Source: Bactericera cockerelli
Lineage: Eukaryota; Arthropoda; Insecta; Hemiptera; Triozidae
DNA length: 64,000 nucleotides
Reading direction: 5' to 3'
NCBI GenBank assembly: GCA_024516035.1
Contig: CM044963.1
Span: 19,274,703-19,338,702 of the forward strand
Shown: piece after piece, positions 1 to 10,087 of the stretch
Numbering within the stretch: the first letter of the stretch is position 1
How the letters are laid out: each line of letters opens with the position of its first letter
Made by a program: the position numbers and the translations under genes
Notes under the pieces: model-generated
What the model was told of the DNA's origin: nothing
What the model saw: the letters and a program-made list of their open reading frames with translations, nothing else
Database searches by the model: none

Positions 1-146
1 AATAATTGGGTAGAAAATATATAAAGAAGAGAGAAATAGATACAATTGAAAAGAAGAGCCAAATTAGGAGGGAAGGATGATAAGAAACGATTACTTGAAG
101 AAAAATTGAAGCAACGCAGGGAAAGTATAACTTTAAAAAGAACTGA

Positions 147-240
147 AGCTTAGAAGCCAAATAAAAATGGCTTAGGAGGTCTCTATACAAAAAAAAAAAA
201 ATGAAAAATAAAACAAATGAGTTATTATTATTATTATTAT
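147..240 (+). repeat. Dispersed repeat family H, 3' end
   Basis: GAAGCCAAATAAAAATGGC, GGTCTCTATAC, then an A run and ATTATTATT. Also at 7209-7300 (-), 7425-7500 (+), 51449-51510 (-, with a 31-T run on plus) and 58195-58275 (+). Probably a SINE or LINE 3' end. Confidence 0.6.
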
Positions 241-371
241 GAAAGATTTCCTTCTATGGAGCCAAAACCAGGAGGAAAACCACTTGAACAATGACCACTT
301 GAGGTGGTCCAGTAGGTTTGGTAAATACAAAGTGAAAAAAGAAGGGGGAAAAAATTTATTTATTTATTTAT

Positions 372-600
372 TTACACTTTATTAGATAATAGGACATATA
401 CAATACAAATTATTACAAACGAAAATACAAAATACAATATAACAAAACAAAAAAATAATAATAAATAAAGAAAAAATAAATAAATATGTAAAATAAATAA
501 ATAAAATATGCATAACAATTGTGTTATTTCTTTTTTAATCATATTAAATAACTGATTTTTAAAGTGGTTAAAATGTACCAAGTAGGAAAATTGCCAGCAA
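372..600 (-). repeat. Family F repeat, diverged
   Basis: ACACTTTATTAGATAATAGG matches the complement of the family F 3' end. Confidence 0.5.
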
Positions 601-779
601 GTTTTTTTTAAGAATATAATAATATCTTAGAACGTTTATGATCTTAAAACGTTGTATGCATTTTGTCTATCTAAAAGTTGTATTTTGTCCATCATACAAA
701 TATACGCATTTTTTATTGTAGAAGACTTCAAGAAGGTTAAAGAAATAAGATATAGAAAAAAGGAAAATAAAATATAGGG

Positions 780-1620
780 AGAGCTGGATTCCAGAAGAGA
801 AAGAGAGAGCAAAAGAGAGAGAAAGAGAGAAATTAGTTTGGGAGGGAGGAAGAGAGAGAGAAAGAGAAATGTGTGGGAAAAAAAGAATGAGTGGAAAAGA
901 GGGAGAGGCGGGATAGAGAGGAGGATAGAATGAGAGGAAGAGAAAGTGAGAGATAGGGGGAGAGAGAGAGAGAGAAGAAAAGAGGGAAAGATAGAGAATA
1001 AGAGGAAGATTCTATGAAGAGAGAGAAAGTGCGTGAGAGAGTGAAAAAGATAAGAAAAGAAGGAGAAAAAGAAGAAGAGAGAGTGATAGAGAGGAAGGTA
1101 GAGAACAAGAGAGAGAGAGAATGAGAGGAAGAGAGAGGAAGATAGAGAGAGAGAGAAAGAGAGGAAGGGAGTAAAAGTAAGAGAAACATAGAGAATGAGA
1201 GGAAGAGAGAAAATTAGAGTGAGAGGAAGGGAGAGAAGAAGAGAGGGAGATAGAGAGCACGTGTAAGGGGAAGGCAGAGAAAGAGAGACCGCGAGGAGAT
1301 GAGCTTTCAAATTTGTTTAATTGAGTAAGTTCGTAAGCTGTCACTTCATAAGGCTCATTAATTAAGAAAGACAAGGAGAGAGAATGAAAAATGAAAGAAG
1401 GTAATAGAAAAAGGGGAAGGGGAGAGAGAGATAGATAAAGGAAAGATATAAGGGGAGGAGAAGATAAAAGACGGTAGATTAATAACACGAGAGTATTTTC
1501 GGAACAGTGGATAAGAATAGAGCCGAAGAGAAGAAAGATTAAGAAAGACGGAGAGAGGGAACTTGGAAGTAAAAGCTAGAGAGAGATCATGGCAGGAATT
1601 CAAGTCAGAGAGAGGCATAC
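780..1620. repeat. GA-rich microsatellite tract
   Basis: Imperfect (GA)n/(GGGA)n on the plus strand; the long minus-strand frames here are low complexity. Confidence 0.9.
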
Positions 1621-1795
1621 GTGATGGCGTCCACAGTAGCTGCTGTAACATTGCTAGGCATTAAAAAAGGCTGTGAAACACATCTTTTTTAGAAGGAAAC
1701 AACTGAGTTAACTAGGATAAATTATGATAGAAGAAGGAGGAAAAGAAAGCGAGAGTGAGATTTTATATATAATTTTGTCTTTTCATGGAAATAAA

Positions 1796-2012
1796 GTCAA
1801 CGTCGAAGTTAGCAACGTCCTGCGAGGTGAAGACTTCGTGATGCTGGCATTCCGGCCCGACCTAGGCTAGGTGAGGTTAATGTGGGTAGCAGAGACAACA
1901 ATAACAAGTACAAGTACAGTAATAACAAGTCCAGTACTTCATGGAGATGTAATAGGAATTGTCGTGATATGACCATGCAGTTAAATACAACGTTAGACCC
2001 AAATTAAAAAGG
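1796..2012 (+). mobile_element. 5S rRNA-derived SINE, 5'-truncated
   Basis: Starts within the 5S part (GAAGTTAGCAACGTCC), then the core domain, an AACAAGTAC-rich stretch, and the ATGCAGTTAAATACAACG end. Confidence 0.75.
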
Positions 2013-2039
2013 AAATAAAGTAATAGAAGAAAAGTCAAC

Positions 2040-2990
2040 GAGAGACACTAATTGAGAAATGGAGAAAAAAATGAAACTAGGAGAGAAAAGAAAGAGAGGG
2101 AGGGAAAAAAGGAGAGAGAGAAAAGATAGAGAGAGAAAAAAAGAGAGAAAGATAGAGAGAGAGAGGGGAAACAGAGAGTGAGAGGAGAGAGAGAGAGAGA
2201 GAGAAACTATAATGTAGAGACATGGGAGTGACGAGGGGCGGTGGAGGAAAATAGAGAAGGAGAGAGATACGTTGAAGAGAAGCAATCAGAGAAAGAGAGA
2301 AATAAATAAATTTGATTCAGATAAAAAGAGAGGGAGATATGAGAAAGGGATAGGGGGAGGGGGAGGAATGAAAAGAAAGAGGAAGTAAGTGAATAGGATT
2401 CGTCCGGAATTAAAACTCGGGTGATAAATTAAATTGCATTTCCCGGCTCAGAATGAAACGTAGGAGAATAAGGCAGTGCTATAATTAGACAGATGTAGAA
2501 AGAGGGATGGAGGGGGAGGTGGGGGAGCGAGAGTTGAAGGAGACGTAGAAGAGGGAAGGAAAGAAATAGGAGGGATAGAGAAGATATGAAATAAAGAGGA
2601 GAGAAACAGTGAGGTAGGGATATATGTGAATAGAATATATGGGAAAGGACAGTAAGAGGCAGAGAGAGAGAGAGAGAGAGATAGAGAGAGAGAGAGATGG
2701 AGAAATGTACAGAAGAGGGAGAGAGTAGAAATTAAATGAAGAAGAAAAAACAAGGACGAATAGATCTGAATAAAATCTATGGAAAAGGAGAGAAAGAGAC
2801 AGAGAGGGTGGGTGAAATGGAGAGAGGAAATATCAAATGAAGAAGAGAGAAAAAGAAAGAAAGGATATATTAAATAGAATGATGAAGAAGGAGAGAAAGA
2901 GGCAATGAGTGAGGGAGAGATAAGGGAGTAGAAAGGAAAGAGAGGAAATGAAGAAGAGAGAAATAGAAAGGATCTGAATAGATCTATTCT
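2040..2990. repeat. GA-rich microsatellite tract
   Basis: Same composition, with a short unique patch at 2395-2470. Confidence 0.88.
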
Positions 2991-2998
2991 TACAGGGT

Positions 2999-3180
2999 TA
3001 GGTGGAAGGGTTGGGCGGAAGAGATTGCCAAAGACAATAACCCAGCCTTTTAGAAGGATATAATATTTATTATATGTATATTTATTTTTGTATTTTTTCT
3101 CTTTATACTTCTCTTATATTGTATATTAATTTGTAATTTTTAAGTAATACATATGTATTATATAAGTAATAAAAAAATTA
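2999..3180 (+). repeat. Family F repeat
   Basis: GGGTTGGGCGGAAGAGATTGCC, a short palindrome (ATTGCC/GGCAAT in intact copies), CCTTTTAGAAGGATA, then an AT-rich tail. The family recurs about ten times and ends AATAAAGTGTTT in better copies, suggesting a SINE or retroelement 3' end. Confidence 0.65.
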
Positions 3181-3754
3181 AATAAATTGATAAACATCAA
3201 CAAAAACAAATAATACTGTGTTTGTATAATATATAAGTTTGTATAGAGTATAATTCAATAAAGTGTAAATAAATAAATGGAATAGTATGAAAAATGAGAG
3301 AAAAAGACATAGAGGAAGAAGGGATGGATAGAGAACTTTAATGAAGAAAGTGAAAAGGAAGGAGAATAGATCTGACACAATTAATGACAAAAGGGGCATA
3401 GAGAAGACAGGATATGAGAATGGTTGATTTAATGAAGTATGAACAAATAATGATAAGGAGAAAGAGGAGAGAGAGAGAACTATACAATTTGAAAGCATGT
3501 ATTAAATTGATAAACATAAAAAGAAAAAATAAATTGGATGAATAAAGAGAGTTTGGTAAAGTATAGAATAAAGGAACGAAAAGTGAGAAAGAGAACAAAT
3601 GGAGAAGAGAAAACAGAGAGAAGAAGGAGAGATAGAGGAAATTTGAATAGAAGAGTGAAAAAAAGATGTTAGTTTCCCTGATGAAAAAGAAGGAAAGAGG
3701 AAGACAGGGATAATGGAGAATGGTTAGATTTGAATAGAACGTATGAAAAATAAT

Positions 3755-3785
<31 letters not shown>

Positions 3786-4210
3786 AAAGAGAGCTATACA
3801 ATTTGAATAGCATGTATGAGAGATTGAGGGAAATTAAAAATAGGAGTAAAATAAATGAGAGACATAGGAAGAGAGATTGGAAAGTATAGGAAAAGAATGG
3901 AACGGAAAGTGAGAAAGAGAGATAGAAGTGGAGAGAGAGAAAGAAGAGAGAGAGAGAGAGAGAGAAGATAATTTGAATAGAATGAGTGAGAGAAAAAGAG
4001 TGTTAGTTTACTGAAGGGACACAGAGATACAAATAAATATAGAGCGACAAAATTGATACAATGTCAAAGAAAACGGCAGAGAGAGAAGTGAATGAAATGA
4101 AGGACAGAAGATAAAAATGTATAGAAAAAGGGAGGGAGAGAGAGAAAGATAGAAGGTGAGCAATTGATAAATTAGGCGAACGAGTGGTAAACATAGAAGA
4201 ATAGAGAGGG
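3181..4210. repeat. AT- and GA-rich degenerate repeats
   Basis: GA runs at 3460-3480, 3755-3795 and 3930-3965 among A-rich sequence. No gene seen. Confidence 0.7.
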
Positions 4211-4601
4211 AGAGAATTATACGTGACGTCACATCAAAATATTTCATAGCTTTGTTTTGCGATTACACACAACAAAATTAGATAAAATTTAAAATTAATT
4301 GGGCATTATGGATAAATTGTGTGCAAAATATGGAAATGGAGAATTGGAAAAGGGCCGCACTGACACTAATTTGCTCCTGCCTGAGAAAATAAATTGAATT
4401 TCAAAGGAAATTTTGTTGAAATTGTGATGATAAATTGTGCTGTTTCAATGTCTCTGCTTGTTTCAGTTGTTTGTTCCTTGTTTTTGTGTTAAACATTTCT
4501 GCAGAAAGTTTAAATTTGACCAAATGGGTTTGTAACGTACTCAAGTACAATTAAAATTTGTGAGGGCTGTTAACTTCCTTCACACCTCACGATCGTTGGA
4601 C
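4211..4601. other. No feature seen
   Basis: Non-repetitive AT-rich sequence with a GTGACGTCAC word at 4222-4231; otherwise nothing recognised. The same applies to 4784-5116 apart from a short (ATT)n at 4870-4888. Confidence 0.6.
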
Positions 4602-4783
4602 ACCAGTAGGATGGTATAAGTTTGCATGGAATGGACCTGTTGTTCCACCAGTAGGATGCTATAAGTTTGCATGGATAGGACCTGTTGTTCTACCAGTAGG
4701 ATGGTATAAGTTTGCATGGAATGGACCAGTTGTTCCACCAGTAGGATGGTATAAGTTTGCATGGAATGGACCTATTGTCCTAT
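4602..4783. repeat. 45-bp tandem repeat, four copies
   Basis: ACCAGTAGGATGGTATAAG begins at 4602, 4647, 4692 and 4737; 45 is a multiple of three, so an artefactual frame spans it. Confidence 0.92.
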
Positions 4784-5116
4784 CGTTTGTAACAGTCTCA
4801 CAATATTGCACTCAGTAAACTCGCTATACAGGTTGTCCAACATGTTTGTATGTGTTACTCATTCAGAGCTATTATTATTATTATTATTCAGAGTTGTCCC
4901 TGAAATAGATTGTTTCAAGCAGGTGTGACTGTAATATAGCATGCGACATACATAAATAAAATTAATATTGGGAAATCTGCAGCTTGTGTGCTCTATGACA
5001 ACCGCTTTTTGTTGAGTCCTGTAAGTATAGAACAGTAGACAAGTATCTAAGAGAGAATATTCATACTGAAAATTTAAATACTGTGTGAAAGCTGTTCTTT
5101 TTATTACATCGTATTA

Positions 5117-5448
5117 CAATAGAGCGCCGATCATCCGAAAGCCTGTCCTTCGAAGCTTTAGTTAACGCCAAAACATAACATTTTTCTCAAATGACCTTTA
5201 GGAGTGTCTCAAAGGTAATTCAAACAAAATATCTGGAATTATAAATGTTGATTTTGCGCAATTTGTATCATGAAATTTTAATAAAAAAAAAAAACATAAT
5301 TACAAATTTATAATCCAATGACTTATTTACTTGTATCCCTGCACCCTTTCAAATTGGCCTTGACAAAAGGCTAAGCATCATTTCCAGAATGTTTGATTAT
5401 CCAAAATCTTCCCTGCAACAATTATTTCAGATAATCGGAGCTCTACCG
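5117..5448. mobile_element. Possible pogo/Tigger-type MITE
   Basis: The left end CAATAGAGCGCCGATCATCC matches the complement of the right end (CGGTAGAGCTCCGATTATC) with a few mismatches, and resembles pogo-type ends. No transposase frame. The TA duplication is not clear. Confidence 0.45.
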
Positions 5449-5564
5449 TTTTGCTGAAATTATCTAAAAAAAATAATATTGGAGGAAAACTTGAAGGGCA
5501 AAACTAAAACCGAGGCTCAGAATTAGTTTTGCCCTTCTTTTCAATTTGAATTAAACATAAGCTG

Positions 5565-5775
5565 TTTTTTCTTTTGGATAAATTTTTTCCAGGTTTGGTA
5601 TTTCCAAATATTTCCATTTTATTAGAAATATTTCCAATTAAGCTTCCCCACTATTCGTGAAAGAAAATGCGTTTCGGTACTTTTAAAGATAAACAATGGA
5701 CTTTACCTATAAAAGAAATGGAAGCAAGAATTTTATATGTAAATCCATTGGTTAACCAAACTGGAAGAAGATTTT
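5565..5775 (+). repeat. Dispersed repeat family J
   Basis: TTGGTATTTCCAAATATTTCC, GTTTCGGTACTTTTAAAGAT, AAATCCATTGGTTAACCAAA. The reverse complement of 24125-24315 matches over most of its length. Unclassified. Confidence 0.6.
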
Positions 5776-5888
5776 TCCTCTTCCAAAAGAAAAATGAGTT
5801 TCTTCCAGTTCGTCCATTTTATTCCATTTGAATCCGCTTTAGTTAGAAAGAAAAATACAGAGCTATAGTTATTGATGGTGAGGATTAA

Positions 5889-6590
5889 TAGCCGCGGCCG
5901 GTATTCAGCCGGCCACACACATAAGTGAAAAGCCGTGACTGTCATGCATGCATGAACGTGTGAGGTAAAAAAAGATCACGAGTATAAGCTAGTTTATACA
6001 GACTGTTGACTGTTCATGCATGCATGAAAGTGTGTGGCAAGAAAAGATCACGAGTATAAGCTCGTTTATACGGTCTGTTGACTGTTCATGCATGCATGAC
6101 ATGCATACATGTGCGTGTATGGCAAGAAAAGATCATGAGTATAAGCTCATTTATACGGTCTGTTGACTGTTCATGCATGCATGAAAGTGTGTGGCAATAA
6201 AAGATTACGAGCATAAGCTCGTTTATACAGTCTGTTGACTGTTCATGCATGCATGAAAGTGTGTCGCAATAAAAGATCACGAGCATAAGCTCGTTTATAC
6301 AGTCTGTTGACTGTTCATGCATGCATGAAAGTGTGTCGCAATAAAAGATCACGAGCATAACCTCGTTTATACAGACTGTTGACTGATCATGCATGCATGA
6401 AAGTGTGTGGCAATAAAAGATCACGAGCATAAGTTCGTTTATACAGTCTGTTGACTGTTCATGCATGCATGAAAGTGTGTCGCAATAAAAGATCACGAGC
6501 ATAAGCTCGTTTATATAGACTGTTGACTGTTCATGCATGCATGACATGCATGCATGTACGTGTGTGGTTGGCTTAGGGAGGCCCGGCCGG
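5889..6590. repeat. 72-bp tandem array enclosed by GC-rich inverted ends
   Basis: Eight to nine units between about 5931 and 6560. TTCATGCATGCATG starts at 6013, 6085, 6170, 6242, 6314, 6386 (as ATCATG), 6458 and 6530; spacing is 72, with one 85. Each unit holds CATGCATGCATG and a hairpin ACGAGCATAAGCTCGT. Outside, CAGCCGGCCACACAC (left) and GTGTGTGGTTGGCTTA (right) are inverted relatives, with CGGCCGG beyond both, suggesting a transposon whose interior expanded. Confidence 0.75.
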
Positions 6591-6845
6591 TGTTAAGGAG
6601 CTGTAGCACCCCAGACGAAAAGAGGTTTCAAGTTTAACTGTGTACGAGCAGTTACAATCATTACACATTTCTCGAATCATTCATTCATTGTTACAATGAT
6701 TTGCAAAGGTCACAATAGAACCCATGTGGTTTCAGTATTATTTGTATGAAGTTTCCACAGAAACCCCACTACCATCGAAAATGATAAAAGTAATGATTGG
6801 CACTGCAAAAAAAAAAAATGAAAAAATCAGGCTTGTAAATCTAAT

Positions 6846-7002
6846 TTAGGGCCAAATTATAAAACAGGATTTAAGATGAGACAGACACGCCCTCAAGTTG
6901 AAGTTTCAACCAAACACTGCACAGACTGCACAGTGCACACTATAGCCAAAGTTAAGGAACAGTCAATATTAACTTTAATCCTGTTTATGATTCAGCCCTA
7001 AA
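6846..7002. mobile_element. MITE (GGGCC-AATTATAAAACAGGA ends)
   Basis: AGGGCCAAATTATAAAACAG at the left and, inverted, AGGGCTGAATCATAAACAGG at the right; 60044-60185 is a second member. Confidence 0.72.
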
Positions 7003-7085
7003 CGGCTGCGGCTGATAATCATGGCGTTAATAATAATAAATTGAAATTAACCTAAGTTGTTTGACACAAAGTTGATTATGATGAT

Positions 7086-7133
7086 GTTGATAGTGAAATC
7101 CCGCTAACTAATTAGCGGGATTTCACTATCAAC
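7086..7133. repeat. Perfect 22-bp stem, 4-base loop hairpin
   Basis: 7086-7107 (GTTGATAGTGAAATCCCGC...) is the exact complement of 7112-7133; the loop is CTAA. Confidence 0.9.
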
Positions 7134-7208
7134 TATTTGCTGCGTCCTATATCTGGAGGCATGTGAAAAATTCAATGGACAGTTATTATGATTTCAAATA
7201 AAGAGCGA

Positions 7209-7500
7209 AATAATAATAATAAATCATTTGCTTTGTTTGTTATGTCTTCTTTGTATACAAAGGACCCAAATTAAGCCATTTTTATCTGGCTTCTAATTCA
7301 ATACGAAAAAAAAAAAATCAATGAGAACCAGAGAATTCTTTCGAGTTAACAGGATTTTCGACCTATCGGGATTTCGAGTTATCGAAATTCTACTGTATAA
7401 TTATAATATGAAATAACACTCATCTTTAAAAATGGCTTAGGATGCGTCCTCTGTAAACAAGAAAAATATGAAAAACAAAACAAATTATTAATATTATTAT
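7209..7500. repeat. Two inverted family H copies around a TIR-like end
   Basis: Minus-strand family H (7209-7300), then GTTAACAGGATTTTCG ... GTTATCGAAATTCTACTGTA (7345-7397), which resembles the right end of a Tc1/pogo-type MITE, then plus-strand family H (7425-7500). Confidence 0.5.
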
Positions 7501-7533
7501 GATATGGTGTTAATAATAAGGATTCTCACTTAC

Positions 7534-7616
7534 ATCTGAGTCGGGCCCCTTGTCTGCCCCGGGACACGTGAAGGACACAAACTCGTGGCATCTCTTGTGC
7601 ACCACGAAGCTGCATA
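7534..7616 (-). CDS. PKC: Conventional PKC exon (end of C1A), 83 bp
   Basis: Minus-strand exon bounded by an acceptor ending GGTTTCAG and a GTAAGT donor. It is 83 bases long: two bases completing a Val codon, then 27 codons, [15 protein letters not shown]... ending GADKGPDSD. The pattern C-x2-C-x4-H-x2-C-x7-C spans this exon and the preceding one, so all zinc ligands of the second half of C1A are present. GADKGPDSD is the linker between C1A and C1B of classical (alpha/beta/gamma-type) PKC. The 32/83-bp pair matches, to my recollection, the vertebrate PRKC exon sizes, which points to ancient conserved introns. The next exon (C1B) should lie left of this position on the minus strand; I see none down to base 1, so the following intron is at least 7.5 kb. 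A partial decayed copy of this exon lies at 7828-7862. Confidence 0.92.
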
Positions 7617-7827
7617 CTGAAACCACCAGAAAACAGAAGGACACGTGTATTTAAAACCACATAGGATCACCACCCTTGATCAGGCTTTGTTTATATTAAT
7701 TCCACAACTTGTTACCATGTTTACTGTATATAAAAAAATGTAAATAAAGCTTGGTCCAATTGTTTATAAATAAATAAATATTGCTGATTTTAATGACTCG
7801 AACGTACGGCCAGCAGGTTACACGCAC

Positions 7828-7910
7828 TAGTGGCATCTCTTGTGCACCACAAAGCTGCATACTGAAACTATCAGGACCCAGAAGGAAACTTGTATTTAAA
7901 ACCACATATA
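7828..7910 (-). pseudogene. Decayed duplicate of the 83-bp PKC exon and its upstream intron edge
   Basis: About 80 bases resemble 7586-7665 closely. The copy retains the TTTCAG acceptor and the first 11 codons of the exon ([10 protein letters not shown]) with one silent TTC to TTT change. It then diverges at a TAG stop immediately after the His codon, with a TAA a few codons later. It sits in the intron between the two real PKC exons, about 210 bases upstream of the true exon. If spliced in it would terminate the protein inside C1A. It is either a dead duplicate or a poison exon; the sequence alone does not decide. Confidence 0.7.
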
Positions 7911-8498
7911 TTATCGAAACATCAGACCGAACATCAGATGGGAAGATCCAATAATAAAATCAATTGGTCCAAAATGGACAAGTATGGCACAAGATAGAGA
8001 GAGATGGAAGAAGCATTGCGACCTGCAGCATTGGCGAGAAATCAACAACGCTTGAAATCACGGGTCCATTAAGGTATCAAGGTATATTAAAACAAAACCG
8101 AATTCGAGACTGGATCCTCCGACCTCCAGGTTACAAGTCCACCACCTTATTGATTACATATGCTACTGAGGTAGGTTTACTTTTACTTCTCTATCTCTTT
8201 AAAATCTTAGGGGTCGGTCTACTTCCTCTCGCTTTTGTTTTTTTAATCTCTTTGTAATTTATTCAAATTCGTGCTTTACTATCTGAATAGCACAGCACAA
8301 AGAGGTGTTGTCTGTTACCAATAGCACAGCACAAAGAGATATCAAAAAGTTCATGAGAATCTACAACCATTTTTTAGTTTGAAGAATAAAAAAAAAGTAC
8401 AAAAATAATGGCCATGCCTTGGAATTTTTTAAAGCCATGCCTCAGAATTTTCTTCGGCGAACACCTTTGCAAGTCAAATCCCTACAGCATGAAACACA
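7911..8498. other. PKC intron, mostly unrecognised
   Basis: Includes a family C head fragment at 8108-8180 and a short duplication, ATAGCACAGCACAAAGAG at 8287 and 8321. Confidence 0.55.
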
Positions 8499-9034
8499 GG
8501 TGCACTGGCAGTCAAGTGGTTAACGCGCTAGTCTGGTAAACCAGATAGCGTAGGGATTAGTTGGTTCGAATTCCCCCAGTGCATGAATTTTTCCTCATTC
8601 ATTTGAATTTGTGACCACATACTATTAAGACTCTGAGGGTTAGGTGGTAGAAAATAATAATAATAATTCCGTGTCCGTGATTTAGGTATCAATACCTTGG
8701 TGAGAGGATGATATGGACGCCCAGATCCAATGTCTAGGTTCCTTTCATGTTCCATTGATTCTATTTGGTTTTAACGTCCGGACTTGAGGTAGACAGGACG
8801 GGTGTTCTACCCTCCATTTGCTAGGAATCGTACCAACTATATCCACATTAACCTCACCCAGCCTGAGTAGGGCCAGAATTGCCAGCCTCACATGTTCGGA
8901 GGGAACAGAATTTTCTATGCGAAAAGTCTGCTCCAACCGGGAATCGAACTCAGGATCTATGGACTACGGGCAGTAGTCACAACCGTTACGCCACGGAGAC
9001 TGGTGGTTAACTTCCACTAAAGAGTGTTAATATT
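8499..9034 (+). mobile_element. tRNA-derived SINE, family E, interrupted by family B
   Basis: GCACTGGCAGTCAAGTGG starts the head and CCAGTGC closes it, a 7-bp acceptor-like pairing; spacing suggests a long variable arm (Ser/Leu type). The body runs to about 8668. The 3' end (GGTGGTTAACTTCCACTAAAG) is found only at 9001-9034, after the inserted family B element and about 90 bases of other sequence. Confidence 0.75.
8756..9003 (-). mobile_element. tRNA-derived SINE, family B (3'-truncated)
   Basis: Minus-strand head and core domain; the distal tail is missing. It lies inside a family E SINE (8499-9034). Confidence 0.82.
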
Positions 9035-9284
9035 ACAGACACCAGGGTGTGTAAAGCACTTTAATCACCTGAATAAAACACCGAGAGAAGTTAACATCCC
9101 CCGCGGTGAAATTAAAGGAGAGAACGAAAACTGGAAAATTCAAAAGCAGACGACAAGAAAATTGAATGCCATTTCCTTTGCGCCTTTCCCTCTCTCCAAC
9201 ATTTTTTGAGTCTCTCCCTAGAATACTTTAACTTTTCAACCGACCTCAGTAGCTTGACCGATAACGCGCGGATATTTTTTTTTT

Positions 9285-9462
9285 TTTTTTTTAAAGCTTT
9301 ATTAGGTAGAACAAAAAATATATATAGTAGAAGAACACAATGAAATATAAAGAAAAATAAAAAGATTAAACAAATATACAAGAAGGAAAAAAGAGGGAAA
9401 TGTCCTACCTAAAGGCCGGGGTTATTGCCTGTGGCAATCTCTTCCACCCAACCCTTTAACCT
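9285..9462 (-). repeat. Family F repeat
   Basis: Minus strand: GGTTATTGCCTGTGGCAATC core at the right, TTATTAGGTAGAAC at the left. Confidence 0.68.
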
Positions 9463-9793
9463 GGAGGTGTCAATAGACAGCTGTCGGTCAACACAATCGA
9501 CATAGTGTGGACGTGTCGATCGAGGTTTTGGAGTATGAACACTGTGGATCGACAGCGTTTTAATAGGCATTATAAATACATATAGGTAATAAAAAGTGGC
9601 CCAACACATGCTTTGCATAATGGGTCACTTAAACTTGCGATATTATAATTTTTAGTTAGTTAAAGTTATTTCTTTACAATTAAATTTATTGATGAAGATG
9701 AAAAGTATTTGTTTAATAAAGAAAAATCTTTCGAAAGTAAAAAAAAAATGTACGAGTATGTATGTACATTGTACAGTGTACAGCATTACCTAC
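9463..9793. other. PKC intron, no feature recognised
   Basis: Contains several CGAC/GTCG words near 9480-9560 and GTACATTGTACAGTGTACA at 9762-9781 (palindromic). Confidence 0.5.
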
Positions 9794-9825
9794 CTTGACA
9801 CTGGAATCCCTGTTTGCCGAATCCC
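9794..9825 (-). CDS. PKC: Conventional PKC exon (C1A, first part in window), 32 bp
   Basis: Read on the minus strand, a polypyrimidine stretch ending TTGCAG precedes 32 coding bases that end at a GTAGGT donor. The exon encodes GFGKQGFQCQ, with one leading G completing a codon of the previous exon and one trailing G opening a codon finished in the next exon. This is the well-known stretch of the first C1 (phorbol ester/diacylglycerol) domain of conventional protein kinases C, and it includes the first cysteine of the second zinc-binding CxxC pair. The next exon (7534-7616) starts TA, giving GTA (Val) across the junction, so the two exons read [13 protein letters not shown] in phase. As I recall, vertebrate PRKC genes also have a 32-bp exon here. 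The upstream exon (ending ..CSHC.DFIW) should lie to the right; I did not find it in the window. PKC is a cytosolic/membrane-recruited Ser/Thr kinase; the kinase domain is outside the window. Confidence 0.9.
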
Positions 9826-10087
9826 CTGCAACAGAAAACAAAAGTTTTGTGTTAATTAAAAATAAATTATTGATATTTGAGCAAGCTCTATAGACTATAC
9901 AGGCGCGGTGCTAAGGATCTGCGGAACTTCAGCACCCCTAGCCGAAAAAGAAAAAAGGGAGGATTTTCTCCAGCTCGTACACAATGCAAATTATCACACG
10001 TTTCTAGAATAATCAATACATGATATTTATTATGACTTGCATGGTAAAAAAACTCAGACTTATTACTTACTGAAAAAGCGACTCTAT

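Noticed and set aside
6086..6547. 153-residue frame with a 24-residue repeat
   Set aside because: The DNA unit is 72 bp, a multiple of three, so any open unit yields a repeated frame. The DNA palindromes explain the conservation better.
5931..6560. CRISPR-like array
   Set aside because: Repeats are contiguous with no unique spacers, there are no cas genes, and the genome is eukaryotic. The same applies to the 43-bp and 17-bp arrays.
8508..8582. Genuine tRNA genes at the many A/B-box sites
   Set aside because: Each head is followed by the same family-specific body and tail, several have target duplications, and arms are imperfect, so they are SINEs.
9762..9781. GTACATTGTACAGTGTACA as a regulatory palindrome
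   Set aside because: A similar TGTACA-rich palindrome occurs at 20747-20790 in unrelated context; looks like dispersed simple sequence.
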